Shown in pieces: positions 1 through 7,969 of a DNA stretch of 64,000 nt. The position numbers were made by a program, and so were the translations under genes. The stretch is from NCBI RefSeq assembly GCF_028622095.1, contig NZ_CP115165.1, positions 3,067,216-3,131,215 of the forward strand, in the 5' to 3' direction. Each line of letters starts with the position of its first letter. Positions within the stretch are counted from its first letter, which is position 1. The notes beneath the pieces are model-generated. The model made no database searches, had not been told where the DNA came from, and saw only the letters and a list, made by a program, of their open reading frames with translations. Origin of the DNA: Deinococcus aquaticus. GTDB taxonomy: Bacteria; Deinococcota; Deinococci; Deinococcales; Deinococcaceae.

Positions 1-178
1 CGAAGGCCAGCGGCGTCACGAACGGCCAGACGCGGTCGTCCTCGCCCCGGTACACGGTCGCCACGCGGCCCAGCGGCACGCGCAGCAGCAGGGCCTCGAT
101 CCAGGCGTCGTCCCGGCGGTTCTGCGGGCGGCGGCCCACGCTAGGGTCACGCTGCGCGGGGTCGTAGAAGCCGCTCAC
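1..178 (-). CDS. Pyridoxamine 5'-phosphate oxidase-like FMN-binding protein (partial)
   Basis: Only the N-terminal 59 codons are in the window; the gene runs off the left edge. The frame starts at a GTG that overlaps the TGA stop of the upstream DJ-1/PfpI gene (GTGA), so the two are translationally coupled. The reading includes DDAWIEALLLRVPLGRVATV followed by WPFVTPLAF, which is the usual opening of small flavin-binding split-barrel proteins of the pyridoxamine-phosphate-oxidase superfamily. These bind FMN or F420/heme and often reduce or detoxify small molecules. The substrate cannot be told from this fragment. The family call rests on the N-terminal strand pattern only. Confidence 0.7.
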   Translation of the reverse strand, partial: MSGFYDPAQRDPSVGRRPQNRRDDAWIEALLLRVPLGRVATVYRGEDDRVWPFVTPLAF

Positions 179-795
179 GCCGTCACCCCGTCCAGCAGCC
201 CCTGGCCCGTCCAGCGGAATTCCATCTGCCGGGCGGTGCGTTCGGCCAGCGCGCGCGAGTGCAGCCTCTCGACGAGGTGCAGGGTCATGTCGATGCCGGC
301 GCTGATCCCGCCGGACGTGACCACCGCGCCCGTGTCCACCCAGGCGACGTCCGGCACGACCATCAGTGCCGGGAACGTGGCGGCAAGGTCGGCCTGATCC
401 TCCCAGTGGGTGGTGACGCGCCGCCCGTCCAGCAGGCCCGCCCTGGCCAGCAGGAACGCGCCGGTGCAGATCGACGCCAGCACCTCCACCCGCGTGGCCT
501 GCGCGCGCACCCAGTCCTGCACGCGCGGGTCGGCCAGGGGAACGTCCATCACGCCGCCGGGCACGATCAGCACGTCCAGCGGCGGATGATCATCCAGCGT
601 GGCGTGCGGCAGTACCCGGAACCCCCCGCGCCCGACCGCCGGGGTGCCGGACGCGCCGATCAGGACCGGCTGGAAGGGCGCCGCCTCGCCGTCGCGCCCG
701 GCCAGCCGCGTGGCCACACTCAGGACCTCGAAGGGGCCGCCCAGATCGAGCACCTCGATGCCGTCGAAGATCAGGATGCCGACGGTGCGGGTCAC
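175..795 (-). CDS. DJ-1/PfpI family protein (class I glutamine amidotransferase-like)
   Basis: A 206-residue protein with the DJ-1/PfpI fold: N-terminal GILIFDGIEVLDLGGPFEV, a nucleophile elbow ASICTGAFLLA with Cys110, then THWED and a C-terminal GGISAGIDMTLHLVERL. This pattern matches the isonitrile-hydratase-like/AraC-amidotransferase-like subgroup, but there is no C-terminal DNA-binding domain, so it is a free-standing enzyme of unknown substrate. GTG start. The upstream side is directly occupied by a copy of the dispersed structured repeat described below, and no leaderless -10 box was found there. The stop overlaps the start of the FMN-binding gene, suggesting a two-gene operon. Confidence 0.85.
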   Translation of the reverse strand: MTRTVGILIFDGIEVLDLGGPFEVLSVATRLAGRDGEAAPFQPVLIGASGTPAVGRGGFRVLPHATLDDHPPLDVLIVPGGVMDVPLADPRVQDWVRAQATRVEVLASICTGAFLLARAGLLDGRRVTTHWEDQADLAATFPALMVVPDVAWVDTGAVVTSGGISAGIDMTLHLVERLHSRALAERTARQMEFRWTGQGLLDGVTA

Positions 796-925
796 AGCGA
801 CTCCGATTGAATGGTTTGCAAAACCAGCTCAATCCGAGCGGATGCGAGTAGGAGTAAGGCGGAGTCCGGGCGTGGAGTGAGCAACCCGGTGGTGTTCCGG
901 GTTGTGAACAAAACAGACGGACTCC
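796..925 (+). repeat. Dispersed structured repeat, family R1 (nearly complete copy)
   Basis: The copy begins with ACTCCGATTGAATGGTTT, forms a hairpin with the following AAACC...TCAATC, then carries GCGGATGCGAG, GGGCGTGGAGT, a CAACCCGG...CCGGGTTG hairpin and an ACAGACGGACTCCG end. It aligns along its length with the reverse complement of 12568-12705, and partly with 14466-14512 and 56916-57000. It fills the gap between the PfpI and GNAT genes. Confidence 0.85.
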
Positions 926-928
926 GCG

Positions 929-1396
929 TCATGCCGTCCCCCGGCCCAGCAGGAGGCTGAAGTGGTGCGCGGTGACGTTCATGCCAGCGCGGTGGTACAG
1001 GCGGTGCGCGGCGTGGCGCTTCTCCCCCACCCCGGAGTCGAGGTGGAGTTCCGCGCAGTGCAGGTCGCGGGCGCGGGCCTCCAGCCAGTGCAGCAGTGCG
1101 CGGGCGTGACCGCGTCCACGGGCTTCGGGGAGGGTGCTCAGGTCGTCCACGTACAGCGTGCGCCCGGCCCAGAGCAGGTGCATGACGCGGTACCCGGCGA
1201 CGGCGGCGGCCTCTTCACGGTCCGGCTCGAACGCGCCGACCAGCGCGTAGCCCTCGACCTGGGTGGTGCTCAGGAAGGCTCGCAGGGCGTCCGGGCTGAC
1301 GGTGTGGGGCGAGTCGGGCCGTAGCGCGCGTAGGGCCGGGAGGGCCAGCTCCGCCTGCGCGGGCGGGATGGGCCGGAGGGTGGCGGGATCAGTCAT
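929..1396 (-). CDS. GNAT family N-acetyltransferase
   Basis: A 155-residue single-domain GNAT protein. The acetyl-CoA binding segment is LPEARGRGHARALLHWLEARA (R/Q-x-x-G-x-G/A motif), preceded by the strand TLYVDDLSTL and followed by the typical LHLDSGVGEKRHAAHRLYHRAGM (motif B region ending in a Tyr-x-x-x-G). It probably acetylates a small amine or a protein N-terminus; the substrate cannot be read from sequence. ATG start 6 nt downstream of a TAGTGT -10 box, consistent with a leaderless mRNA. It is divergent from the MocR gene, and the two promoters overlap. Confidence 0.85.
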   Translation of the reverse strand: MTDPATLRPIPPAQAELALPALRALRPDSPHTVSPDALRAFLSTTQVEGYALVGAFEPDREEAAAVAGYRVMHLLWAGRTLYVDDLSTLPEARGRGHARALLHWLEARARDLHCAELHLDSGVGEKRHAAHRLYHRAGMNVTAHHFSLLLGRGTA

Positions 1397-1401
1397 GGGC
1401 G

Positions 1402-1407
1402 TACACT
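1402..1407 (+). promoter_or_regulatory. -10 box of leaderless promoter for the MocR gene
   Basis: TACACT lies exactly 7 nt before ATG 1415. It overlaps, on the opposite strand, the -10 box of the divergent GNAT gene. Confidence 0.7.
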
Positions 1408-1408
1408 A
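1403..1408 (-). promoter_or_regulatory. -10 box of leaderless promoter for the GNAT gene
   Basis: Read on the minus strand the box is TAGTGT, 6 nt before ATG 1396. It shares five of six base pairs with the plus-strand -10 at 1402-1407. Confidence 0.65.
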
Positions 1409-1414
1409 CGAGGC

Positions 1415-2944
1415 ATGGTGGCCCCCGTGAAAGCTCCACTTCCCGCTGAAATCCGGGGGCCACTGCCAGCCCGGACGGACGAACTTCCCTTTCCGCTGAA
1501 CCTGCGCCGCGAGGACGCCGGGGCGCTGCACGCCCAGCTGGCCCGCCAGATCCGCGAGGCGGTGCTGTCGGGCCTGCTGCCGGGCGGCACGCCGCTGCCG
1601 GGCACGCGCACCCTGGCCCGCACGCTGAACGTTACGCGGGGCGTCGTGGAGGGCGCGTACGCCGAACTGCTCGCGGACGGCACAGCGCAGGCGCAGGTGG
1701 GGCGCGGCACCCGCGTGCGCGACGAGACACCCGTGCCCGCCCCGGAAGCCCCGGCCGGTGCGACCACCGTTCCGGCGTGGCTGCCGGACGCGCCGCCCCT
1801 GCCCGTGGACCGGCCGGGTGGCCGCCCCGGCATCGACTTCCGGGCGGGCGTGACGGGCACCGCCACCCTGGACCGCCGCGCGTGGCGGCAGGCCTGGGCG
1901 GACGCGGCGCGTGAGGACGTCAGCGGGGATTACGGCGACCCGGCGGGCACCCCGGCACTCCGCGCGGCGCTGGCGGCGTTCGCGGGACGGCAGCGCGGCC
2001 TGGGCGCGCAGGCCGAGGACGTGCTGGTCACGGGCGGCACGCTGCACGCCCTGAACCTGATCGTGCACGCGCTGCTACCACCGGGCTCGCGGGTGCTGAT
2101 GGAGAACCCGGGCTACCGCGCCGCGCGGCAGGTACTCCTCGACGCCGGGCACGAGGTCATCCCGGTGGCGGTAGACGTGGACGGCCTGATCGTGAACCCG
2201 GACACGCCCCCGGCGCGACTGGTGTACGTGACACCCAGCCACCAGTTCCCGCTGGGAAGCCGCATGTGCCTGCCGCGCCGTCTGGAATTGCTGGACTGGG
2301 CGGCGCGGCACGACGCACTGATCGTCGAGGACGACTACGACGGCGAGTTCCGGTACGGGGCCCCTCCCCTGCCGCCGCTGGCGGCCCTGGCGGCGCAGAC
2401 GGGCGCGGCGGGCCGGGTGCTGTACCTGGGCACCCTGAGCAAGGTGCTGACCCCCTCGGTGCGCACGGGCTTCGTGGTGGCCGCCCCACCGCTGCACGCG
2501 CGGCTGGTGCGGGCGCGGACGCTGCTGGACTTCGGGCCGCCCACGGCGGTGCAGTCGGCCCTGACGCACCTGCTGACCGGCGGACACGTGGACCGCCACA
2601 TCCGCCGCTCGCGCCGCTGGCACGCGCAGGTGCGCGCCGCGCTGACCACCTCGCTGGACGGTCTGGAGGGACTGGCGCACCTGGGAGGTATCGAGGCCGG
2701 CCTGCACGTGTGCCTGCACCTCCACCCCTCCCTGCCCGCCCCGGTCGTGGCGGCCGAACTGGCCACGCAGGGCGTGCACGTCTCCACCCTGGACTCGTAC
2801 ACGCTGGGCGAGGCTCCGAACGCGCTGCTGCTGGGGCACGGCGGCCTCAGCGCCGCGCAGGCGAGCGCGGGCGGGCGCGTGATCACGCAGGTCGTGCGAA
2901 GTTGCGCAACCCGCGCCGGACTCGCGCCGTACTCTGACGCATGA
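1415..2944 (+). CDS. MocR/PdxR-type transcriptional regulator (GntR HTH + aminotransferase-like domain)
   Basis: 509 residues. Residues about 35-100 form a GntR winged helix (LARQIREAVLSGLL, then LPGTRTLARTLNVTRGVVEGAY). Residues about 140-500 are a fold-type I PLP domain with the SHQFPLG segment, VEDDYDGEFRY and the PLP lysine in GTLSKVLTPSVRTGF (K343). MocR regulators use PLP or amino acids as effectors and control vitamin B6, GABA or amino-acid genes. No B6 gene sits beside it here. Its stop overlaps the start of the next gene (ATGA), so it heads, or reads into, the lipoprotein/ATP-grasp/channel set and could regulate it. That link is inferred from position only. Confidence 0.88.
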   Translation: MVAPVKAPLPAEIRGPLPARTDELPFPLNLRREDAGALHAQLARQIREAVLSGLLPGGTPLPGTRTLARTLNVTRGVVEGAYAELLADGTAQAQVGRGTRVRDETPVPAPEAPAGATTVPAWLPDAPPLPVDRPGGRPGIDFRAGVTGTATLDRRAWRQAWADAAREDVSGDYGDPAGTPALRAALAAFAGRQRGLGAQAEDVLVTGGTLHALNLIVHALLPPGSRVLMENPGYRAARQVLLDAGHEVIPVAVDVDGLIVNPDTPPARLVYVTPSHQFPLGSRMCLPRRLELLDWAARHDALIVEDDYDGEFRYGAPPLPPLAALAAQTGAAGRVLYLGTLSKVLTPSVRTGFVVAAPPLHARLVRARTLLDFGPPTAVQSALTHLLTGGHVDRHIRRSRRWHAQVRAALTTSLDGLEGLAHLGGIEAGLHVCLHLHPSLPAPVVAAELATQGVHVSTLDSYTLGEAPNALLLGHGGLSAAQASAGGRVITQVVRSCATRAGLAPYSDA

Positions 2945-3309
2945 GCAAGTCTTTCACCCTTCCCATGCTGGCGGCGCTGCCCGCCCTGCTGGCCTCCTGC
3001 GGAAACGACCTCGACCGGTACTCCCGCACCACCTACGGCAGTTACGAGCAGTGCATCATCGCCAACCAGATCCTGATCCAGCAGGGCCTGAGCAACCCCT
3101 GCGTGCGCCACACAGGCGGCAGCTACTACGGCCCGTACGTGCTGATCGCGGGCGGCACCACCCGCTACGTCGGGTACAACAGCCTGGGGAGGGTGTCCGG
3201 CGCGGGACTGACCTTCGACAGCAAGCGCCGCTCGTACGGCAGTTTCAAGGCGCCGGTCAGCCGGGGCGGCTTCACGTCCAGCAGCCGCTCAGGCAGCTTC
3301 GGCGGCTGA
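2941..3309 (+). CDS. Small lipoprotein with C-terminal Gly-Gly (YgiB/DUF1190-like)
   Basis: 122 residues with a type II signal peptide ([20 protein letters not shown]; lipobox LLAS-C20). The mature part has one pair of cysteines ([15 protein letters not shown]), a Tyr/Gly-rich middle ([14 protein letters not shown]) and a low-complexity tail [17 protein letters not shown]. That tail resembles, from memory, the Escherichia coli YgiB tail, which also has RGGF and ends SRSMGG. Start ATG overlaps the MocR stop. It is the first of two lipoproteins placed just before a YgiC-like ATP-grasp ligase. Probably membrane-anchored outside the cytoplasm after processing. The lipoprotein call is firm; the YgiB relation is tentative. 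Confidence 0.75.
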
Positions 3310-3376
3310 CCTCCGTCCACGTTCTCGTCCTACACGTCCTTTGCGCTCGCCTCCACTGGCGCGCGCCGGAGTCCCC

Positions 3377-3679
3377 ATGCCCAGAGAATTCCGTCTGCCC
3401 CTGATGACTGCCGTCCTCCCCGCGCTGATCGCGTCGTGCGCGAACCCGCCCGCGCAGCAGATGAACCAGCCGTACACGCAGTACGGCACGCTCGGCTCGT
3501 CGAATGCCCCTGCACAGACCGTCCCGGACGGCTGTGAACTCGGACTCGACGGCGAGATCGACTGCGACGACGACAGCGTCAAACTGAAGTCCGGGAAAAG
3601 TTCAAGCAAGGTCGCCAAAGCGGTGGTGACGGGCGTTGCCGCCCGCGCGGCCAGCACGGGTAGCGGGTACGGCGGATGA
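3377..3679 (+). CDS. Second small lipoprotein with C-terminal Gly-Gly
   Basis: 100 residues. The signal peptide [17 protein letters not shown] has lipobox LIAS-C. The mature chain is short, carries an acidic [14 protein letters not shown] segment, and ends in a Ser/Gly tail [11 protein letters not shown] 3377 was chosen because a GGAG sits 5 nt upstream and the signal peptide begins there; an upstream in-frame start would put extra residues before it. The last codons overlap the ATG of the ATP-grasp gene (ATGA), so the two are translationally coupled. The shared design with the preceding gene (lipobox, cysteine pair, GG terminus) suggests both are substrates or partners of the ligase. Molecular function unknown. 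Confidence 0.72.
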
Positions 3680-4839
3680 TCCGGCGCACCGTCACGCCCC
3701 GCCCGAACTGGGAGGCCAGATTGCAGGAGGTGGGCTTCACGTGGTTTGCGCCCACGCCAGAGCACCCGGTGCCGTACTGGAGCGAGGACGGGTACTACGC
3801 GTTCACGCCCGCGCAGATCGATCTCCTACGCGCGGCCAGTCAGGAACTCACGACCCTGGTGCTGGAGGCGACCGGGTACGCCATCGAACGCGGGCGACTG
3901 GCGGAACTGGGTATTCCCGCGTTCCTGCATAGCGCCGTGCGGGACTCCTGGGAGCAGGACGAGCCGACCGTGTACATGCGCCTGGACCTCGCCTACGACG
4001 GGCAGGGCGGCGTGAAGCTGCTGGAGGTGAACGCGCAGACGCCCACCAGTCTGCTGGAGGCGGCCGTCAGTCAGTGGCAGTGGCTCGAAGACCAGCAGGC
4101 GCGCGGCGAGCTGCCCGCCGGGGCGACGCAGTGGAACACCATTCACGAGGCCCTGACCGAACAGTGGGCGCACCTGAAAGCGGCGCGGGGGCTGACCGAG
4201 GTGGCGTTCAGCTCCGCCCGCGTGGAAGAGGACGCGGCGACCGTCACGTACCTGCGCGAACTGGCCGGGGCGGCGGGGCTGCGCACGTCGTTCATCTTCA
4301 CCGAGGACCTGGGCACCAGCGCCGCCGAATCCTACCTGCTGGACACCTGGAGCCTCCCGCTGCGGCAACTGATGTGGCTGTGGCCGTTCGAGTTCGCGTG
4401 GGAATCCCGCGACTCGGCGTTCCTGGCGAGCACCGGCACGCGCTTCATCGAGCCGCTGTGGAAAGCTGTCACCGGCAGCAAGGGCCTGCTGGCGCTGCTG
4501 CACGAACTGAACCCCGGGCACCCGCACCTGCTGCCTGCCACGCTGAACCCCGGCGCGCTGGGTGCGAACGTGGTGCGCAAGCCGCTGTACTCCCGCGAGG
4601 GGCAGAACGTGCAACTGCCCGGCGAGGCCAGCACGCCCGGCGACTACGGCGACCTGCCCGTGGTCGAGCAGGCGTACACCGAACTACCCACGGCGCAGGC
4701 ACCGGACGGGCCGCGCTACCCGGTGCTGGGCGTGTGGATCGCCGGGGACGAGGTGTGCGGCCTGGGCGTCCGCGAGGGCCGCTCCCGCGTGACGGACAAC
4801 CGCGCGACCTTCGCCCCGCACGTGGTCGTGCCCGGATGA
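3676..4839 (+). CDS. Glutathionylspermidine synthase-like ATP-grasp ligase (YgiC/YjfC type)
   Basis: 387 residues, the length of stand-alone GSP-synthetase-like ATP-grasp proteins; the amidase domain of true glutathionylspermidine synthase is absent. Recognisable parts are the N-terminal [46 protein letters not shown] (acidic/Asn metal and nucleotide site), VAFSSA.. [13 protein letters not shown], and the C-terminal [21 protein letters not shown] followed by SRVTDN. The family joins a carboxylate to an amine with ATP. Its neighbours are GG-ending lipoproteins upstream and a K+ channel downstream, both with ATGA overlaps. Making true glutathionylspermidine is unlikely; ligation to a peptide C-terminus is a reasonable hypothesis. 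Confidence 0.85.
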
Positions 4840-5645
4840 ACGCGCCCACCACCTTCCGGCAGCGGCTGTACTCGTTCCTGGATCCCAGTGACGGGGCGGG
4901 CCGCGCCGAGCGGCTGTTCAACGCGCTGCTCGTCACGCTGATCCTCCTGACGATCGCCGTGACGATTGCAGGCACGGTCCCCGAGGTGCAGCGCGAGTAC
5001 GGCCCGGTCATCCGTGTCTTCGACTACGTGTGCGCCTTCGTGTTCGGTCTGGAGTACCTGGGGCGGCTGTACGTCACGCCGCTGCGGCCCGGGTATGACG
5101 GCAGCTTGCGGTCGTACCTGCGCTACGCCACGTCGCCGCTGCCACTGATTGACCTGCTGGTGCTCGTCTCACTGATGGTGCCCGCCACGACCGCTCTGGC
5201 CAGCCTGCGCGGCCTGCGCCTGCTGAAGCTCCTGAGCCTGCTCAAGCTGGGCCGTTACTCGGATTCGCTGCAACTGATCGGGCGGGTCATCAGCCAGCGT
5301 GCAGGCGAGCTGCTGTCCACGGTCCTGATCGTGCTTGTGCTGGTATTCATCGCCGCCAGCCTGCTGTATCAGGTGGAATCCAGCGCCGGCACCAAAGGCT
5401 TCGAGAGCATCCCGCAGGCGCTGTGGTGGGCGGTCGTGACCCTCACCACCACCGGGTACGGCGACGTGTACCCCGCCACGCCCCTGGGCAAGGCGGCGGC
5501 CGGGCTGATCATGCTGTTCGGGGTGGGCATGGTGGCCCTCCCGGCGGGCATGATCGCCAGCGGTTTCGCCGAGGAACTCTCCCGCCTGCGCCAGCAGGAG
5601 ACCGCGGCGGCCTGCTGCCCGCACTGCGGCAAGACTCTCGAATAA
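4836..5645 (+). CDS. Voltage-gated-type potassium channel (VIC superfamily)
   Basis: 269 residues with a six-helix channel layout: S1 about 28-47, S2 about 62-80, S3 about 101-118, an S4-like segment LRGLRLLKLLSLLKLGR (residues 124-140, with R125, R128, K131, K137 and R140), S5 about 160-178, pore helix, selectivity filter TTTGYGD (204-210) and S6 about 221-243. The cytoplasmic tail ends with CCPHCGKTLE, half of a zinc-ribbon. The start ATG overlaps the ATP-grasp stop. It should conduct K+ and alter membrane potential; in this operon it may work with the lipoprotein/ligase system. The gene ends 13 nt before a strong bidirectional terminator. Confidence 0.92.
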   Translation: MNAPTTFRQRLYSFLDPSDGAGRAERLFNALLVTLILLTIAVTIAGTVPEVQREYGPVIRVFDYVCAFVFGLEYLGRLYVTPLRPGYDGSLRSYLRYATSPLPLIDLLVLVSLMVPATTALASLRGLRLLKLLSLLKLGRYSDSLQLIGRVISQRAGELLSTVLIVLVLVFIAASLLYQVESSAGTKGFESIPQALWWAVVTLTTTGYGDVYPATPLGKAAAGLIMLFGVGMVALPAGMIASGFAEELSRLRQQETAAACCPHCGKTLE

Positions 5646-5658
5646 CGGCGTAACGAAT

Positions 5659-5687
5659 GGGGGCGACGGCAGATGACCGTCGCCCCC
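5659..5687. terminator. Bidirectional hairpin terminator
   Basis: An 11-bp stem GGGGGCGACGG/CCGTCGCCCCC with a 7-nt loop lies between the convergent channel and cobalamin adenosyltransferase genes. Confidence 0.8.
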
Positions 5688-5701
5688 CGTCATTCCGTCG
5701 C

Positions 5702-6274
5702 TCAGCGGCGGCCTTTGACCAGCCAGGCGTGCTCCTCGATTCCGGCGGCCTGGTTGGCGGCGCGGGCCATGACGAACAGCAGGTCCGACAGGCGATTCAG
5801 GTACACCTGCACGTGCGTGTTGGCGTCCTCCTCGTGCAGCAGGCGGATCACCTCGCGTTCGGCGCGGCGGGCGACGGTGCGGGCCACGTGCAGGCTGGCG
5901 GCGGCGGGCGTGCCGCCGGGGTGCACGAAGCCCGTGAAGGGCGGCGCGGCCTCCTGGTAGCGGTCGATCATGGCCTCGATGAACGTGGCGTCCTGCTCGT
6001 CCATGCGGGTGATCTTCTTCTCGTACGTGGTGCCGCTGCGCGTGGCGAGGTCCGCGCCCACGTCGAACAGGGCGTTCTGCAGGTACTCCAGGTCGGCGTC
6101 CAGCGCCGGGTCGGGTTTGTGGCTGCGGGTGTTGTGCGCGCGGGCCAGTCCGATGGCGCTGTTGAGTTCATCGACGGTGCCGTACGCTTCCACGCGGATG
6201 TTTGCCTTGCTGACCCGGTCCGCGCCGTACAGTCCCGTGGTGCCGCCGTCGCCGGTCTTGGTGTAGAGCTTCAT
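5702..6274 (-). CDS. Cob(I)yrinic acid a,c-diamide adenosyltransferase (PduO type)
   Basis: 190 residues. The N-terminus has the ATP-binding P-loop-like TKTGDGGTTGLYG; AYGTVDELNSAIG follows, and the C-terminal part has CARRAER-like RTVARRAEREVIRLL and the invariant-looking YLNRLSDLLFVMAR. It transfers the 5'-deoxyadenosyl group of ATP to Co(I) corrinoid to make adenosylcobalamin. ATG 6274 is preferred over a GTG two codons upstream because a TACCCT -10 box ends 6 nt before the ATG and would leave the GTG outside the transcript. No other cobalamin gene is adjacent. A family R2 palindrome lies between it and malQ. Confidence 0.93.
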   Translation of the reverse strand: MKLYTKTGDGGTTGLYGADRVSKANIRVEAYGTVDELNSAIGLARAHNTRSHKPDPALDADLEYLQNALFDVGADLATRSGTTYEKKITRMDEQDATFIEAMIDRYQEAAPPFTGFVHPGGTPAAASLHVARTVARRAEREVIRLLHEEDANTHVQVYLNRLSDLLFVMARAANQAAGIEEHAWLVKGRR

Positions 6275-6280
6275 GCCCAC

Positions 6281-6286
6281 AGGGTA
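6281..6286 (-). promoter_or_regulatory. -10 box, leaderless promoter of the PduO-type gene
   Basis: TACCCT on the minus strand, 6 nt before ATG 6274; it decides between two possible starts. Confidence 0.65.
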
Positions 6287-6296
6287 GTGGATGGTG

Positions 6297-6352
6297 AACG
6301 GTTGATGGTTGATGGAAGGTCCGGCGACCCTCTATCAACCATCAACTGGCGG
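6297..6352. repeat. Family R2 palindromic repeat
   Basis: GGTTGATGGTTGATGGA on one side and TATCAACCATCAAC on the other form a long hairpin just beyond the malQ stop. Similar palindromes occur at 10178-10240 and 57884-57957. It may act as the malQ terminator. Confidence 0.7.
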
Positions 6353-6358
6353 CGGTTC

Positions 6359-7861
6359 TTACCGTCCGGTGGATTCGGTCAGTTCCCGCAGGGTCGTGGC
6401 GATGTCGGGGCGCAGGTCGGCGGCGCGGTACCGCCACGTCCAGTTGTGGTCGCCGGTGGTGCCGGGGAGGTTCATGCGGGCGTCGGTGCTGAGGTTCAGG
6501 AGGTCCTGGAGGGGCACGATGGCCAGCGCGGCGCGGCTTTCGAAGGCCATGCGGGTCAGCTGGGCGGCGAAGGTGTCCTCGGTGGGGTCGCTGCTGGTGT
6601 ACACACGGAAGTTGTGTTTTTCCTGCTCGGTGGCGTGCACCCACCAGCCGCGGGTGGTGTCGTTGTCGTGCGTGCCGGAGTACACGACCTGATTCTCGCG
6701 CAGGTTGTGCGGCAGGAAGTCGTTGACGCTGAAGTCGCCGCCGCCGAACGCGAACTGCAGGACGGCCATGCCGGGGAATTCGAAGTCGTCGCGGAGTTTC
6801 TCGACGTCGGGCGTGATGACGCCAAGGTCCTCGGCGATGATGGGCAGGATGCCCAGCGCCTCGCGGACGGCGGCGAACATCTCGTGGCCCATGGCGGGCA
6901 CCCACTGGCCGTGGATGGCGGTGTCGGCGGGGAAGGGAATTTCCCAGCTGGCCGCGAACCCGCGGAAGTGGTCGATGCGGATCAGGTCGAAGAGGTTCAG
7001 GCTACCCTGGAAGCGGTCGATCCACCACTGGAATCCGGCGTCCTGCATGGCTTTCCAGTTGTACAGGGGGTTGCCCCACAGCTGGCCGGTCTCGCTGAAG
7101 TAGTCCGGGGGCACGCCGGCCACGACGGTGGGCTGGCCCTGGTCGTCGAAGTAGAACTGGTCGCGGTTGGCCCACACGTCGCTGCTGTCCATGGCGACGA
7201 AGATGGGAATGTCGCCGATGATCTGGATACCTTTCTCGGCGGCGTAGCGGCGCAGGACGTTCCACTGGCGGAAGAACAGGAACTGGATGAACTTCACGCG
7301 TTCAGTGGTACCGGTCAGCTGTTCGCGGGCAGCGCTCAGCGCTTCGGGGTGGCGGTCGCGGGTGGCGGCCTCCCAGGCGTTCCAGGGCAGGCCGCCGTGC
7401 GCGTCCTTGAGGGCCATGAACAGCGCGTAGTCGTCGAGCCACGCAGCCTGCTCCTTCTTGAACGCCTCGAAGTCGGCTTTCAGGTGCTGCGCGCCGCCGA
7501 AGGCGTAGTGGGCGTAGGCGCGGCCCAGCATCTGGTTGCGCCACACGTACTGCTGCCCGAAGTCGACCTTGTCGGCGTTGAAGTCCGGCAGGGCGTTGAA
7601 GTCGGTGTCTTCCAGCAGGCCGTGTTCGCGCAGGGCGGTCAGGTCGATCAGGTAGGGGTTGCCGGCGAAGGCGCTGAACGCCTGGTAGGGGCTGTCGCCG
7701 TAGCCGGTGGGGCCCAGGGGCATGACCTGCCAGTACTTCTGGCCGGCGCGCGCGAGCCAGTCCACGAAGGCGCGGGCGTGCGCGCCGAGTTCCCCGATGC
7801 CGTAGGGGCCGGGGAGGCTGGTGGGGTGCAGCAGAACGCCGCTGGATCGTGTGATGGTCAT
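6359..7861 (-). CDS. malQ: 4-alpha-glucanotransferase (amylomaltase, GH77)
   Basis: 500 residues, normal for bacterial amylomaltase. The start shows SSGVLLHPTSLPGPYGIGELG, typical of GH77. Catalytic elements are RIDHFRGF (nucleophile Asp), IIAEDLGVI (acid/base Glu) and YSGTHDNDTTRGW (third Asp). It transfers glucan segments between alpha-1,4 glucans in glycogen and maltodextrin metabolism, in the cytoplasm. An SD-like GGAGG precedes the ATG and a 72-nt leader separates it from a possible promoter with an overlapping GGAAT-N7-ATTCC palindrome. No other glycogen gene is adjacent. Confidence 0.96.
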   Translation of the reverse strand: MTITRSSGVLLHPTSLPGPYGIGELGAHARAFVDWLARAGQKYWQVMPLGPTGYGDSPYQAFSAFAGNPYLIDLTALREHGLLEDTDFNALPDFNADKVDFGQQYVWRNQMLGRAYAHYAFGGAQHLKADFEAFKKEQAAWLDDYALFMALKDAHGGLPWNAWEAATRDRHPEALSAAREQLTGTTERVKFIQFLFFRQWNVLRRYAAEKGIQIIGDIPIFVAMDSSDVWANRDQFYFDDQGQPTVVAGVPPDYFSETGQLWGNPLYNWKAMQDAGFQWWIDRFQGSLNLFDLIRIDHFRGFAASWEIPFPADTAIHGQWVPAMGHEMFAAVREALGILPIIAEDLGVITPDVEKLRDDFEFPGMAVLQFAFGGGDFSVNDFLPHNLRENQVVYSGTHDNDTTRGWWVHATEQEKHNFRVYTSSDPTEDTFAAQLTRMAFESRAALAIVPLQDLLNLSTDARMNLPGTTGDHNWTWRYRAADLRPDIATTLRELTESTGR

Positions 7862-7930
7862 GGGAGAACCTCCTGGTGGTCGGCTGTGGGCCGCTGGCGC
7901 GTACGGGAACGGAATCGGGAACCTCTGCCA

Positions 7931-7961
7931 GGAATGGAAGTGATTCCACGTTGACTGTCAA
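7931..7961 (-). promoter_or_regulatory. Possible malQ promoter with overlapping palindrome
   Basis: On the minus strand a TTGACA (7956-7961) is followed 17 nt later by TCCATT (7933-7938), a weak -10. A GGAAT-N7-ATTCC palindrome (7931-7947) covers the -10 and could be an operator. Confidence 0.35.
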
Positions 7962-7969
7962 GGATAGTA

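Noticed and set aside
5657..7954. A 765-codon plus-strand open frame opposite the PduO-type and malQ genes
   Set aside because: Val/Gly/Ala-rich shadow of two clear minus-strand enzymes; no motif, no RBS.
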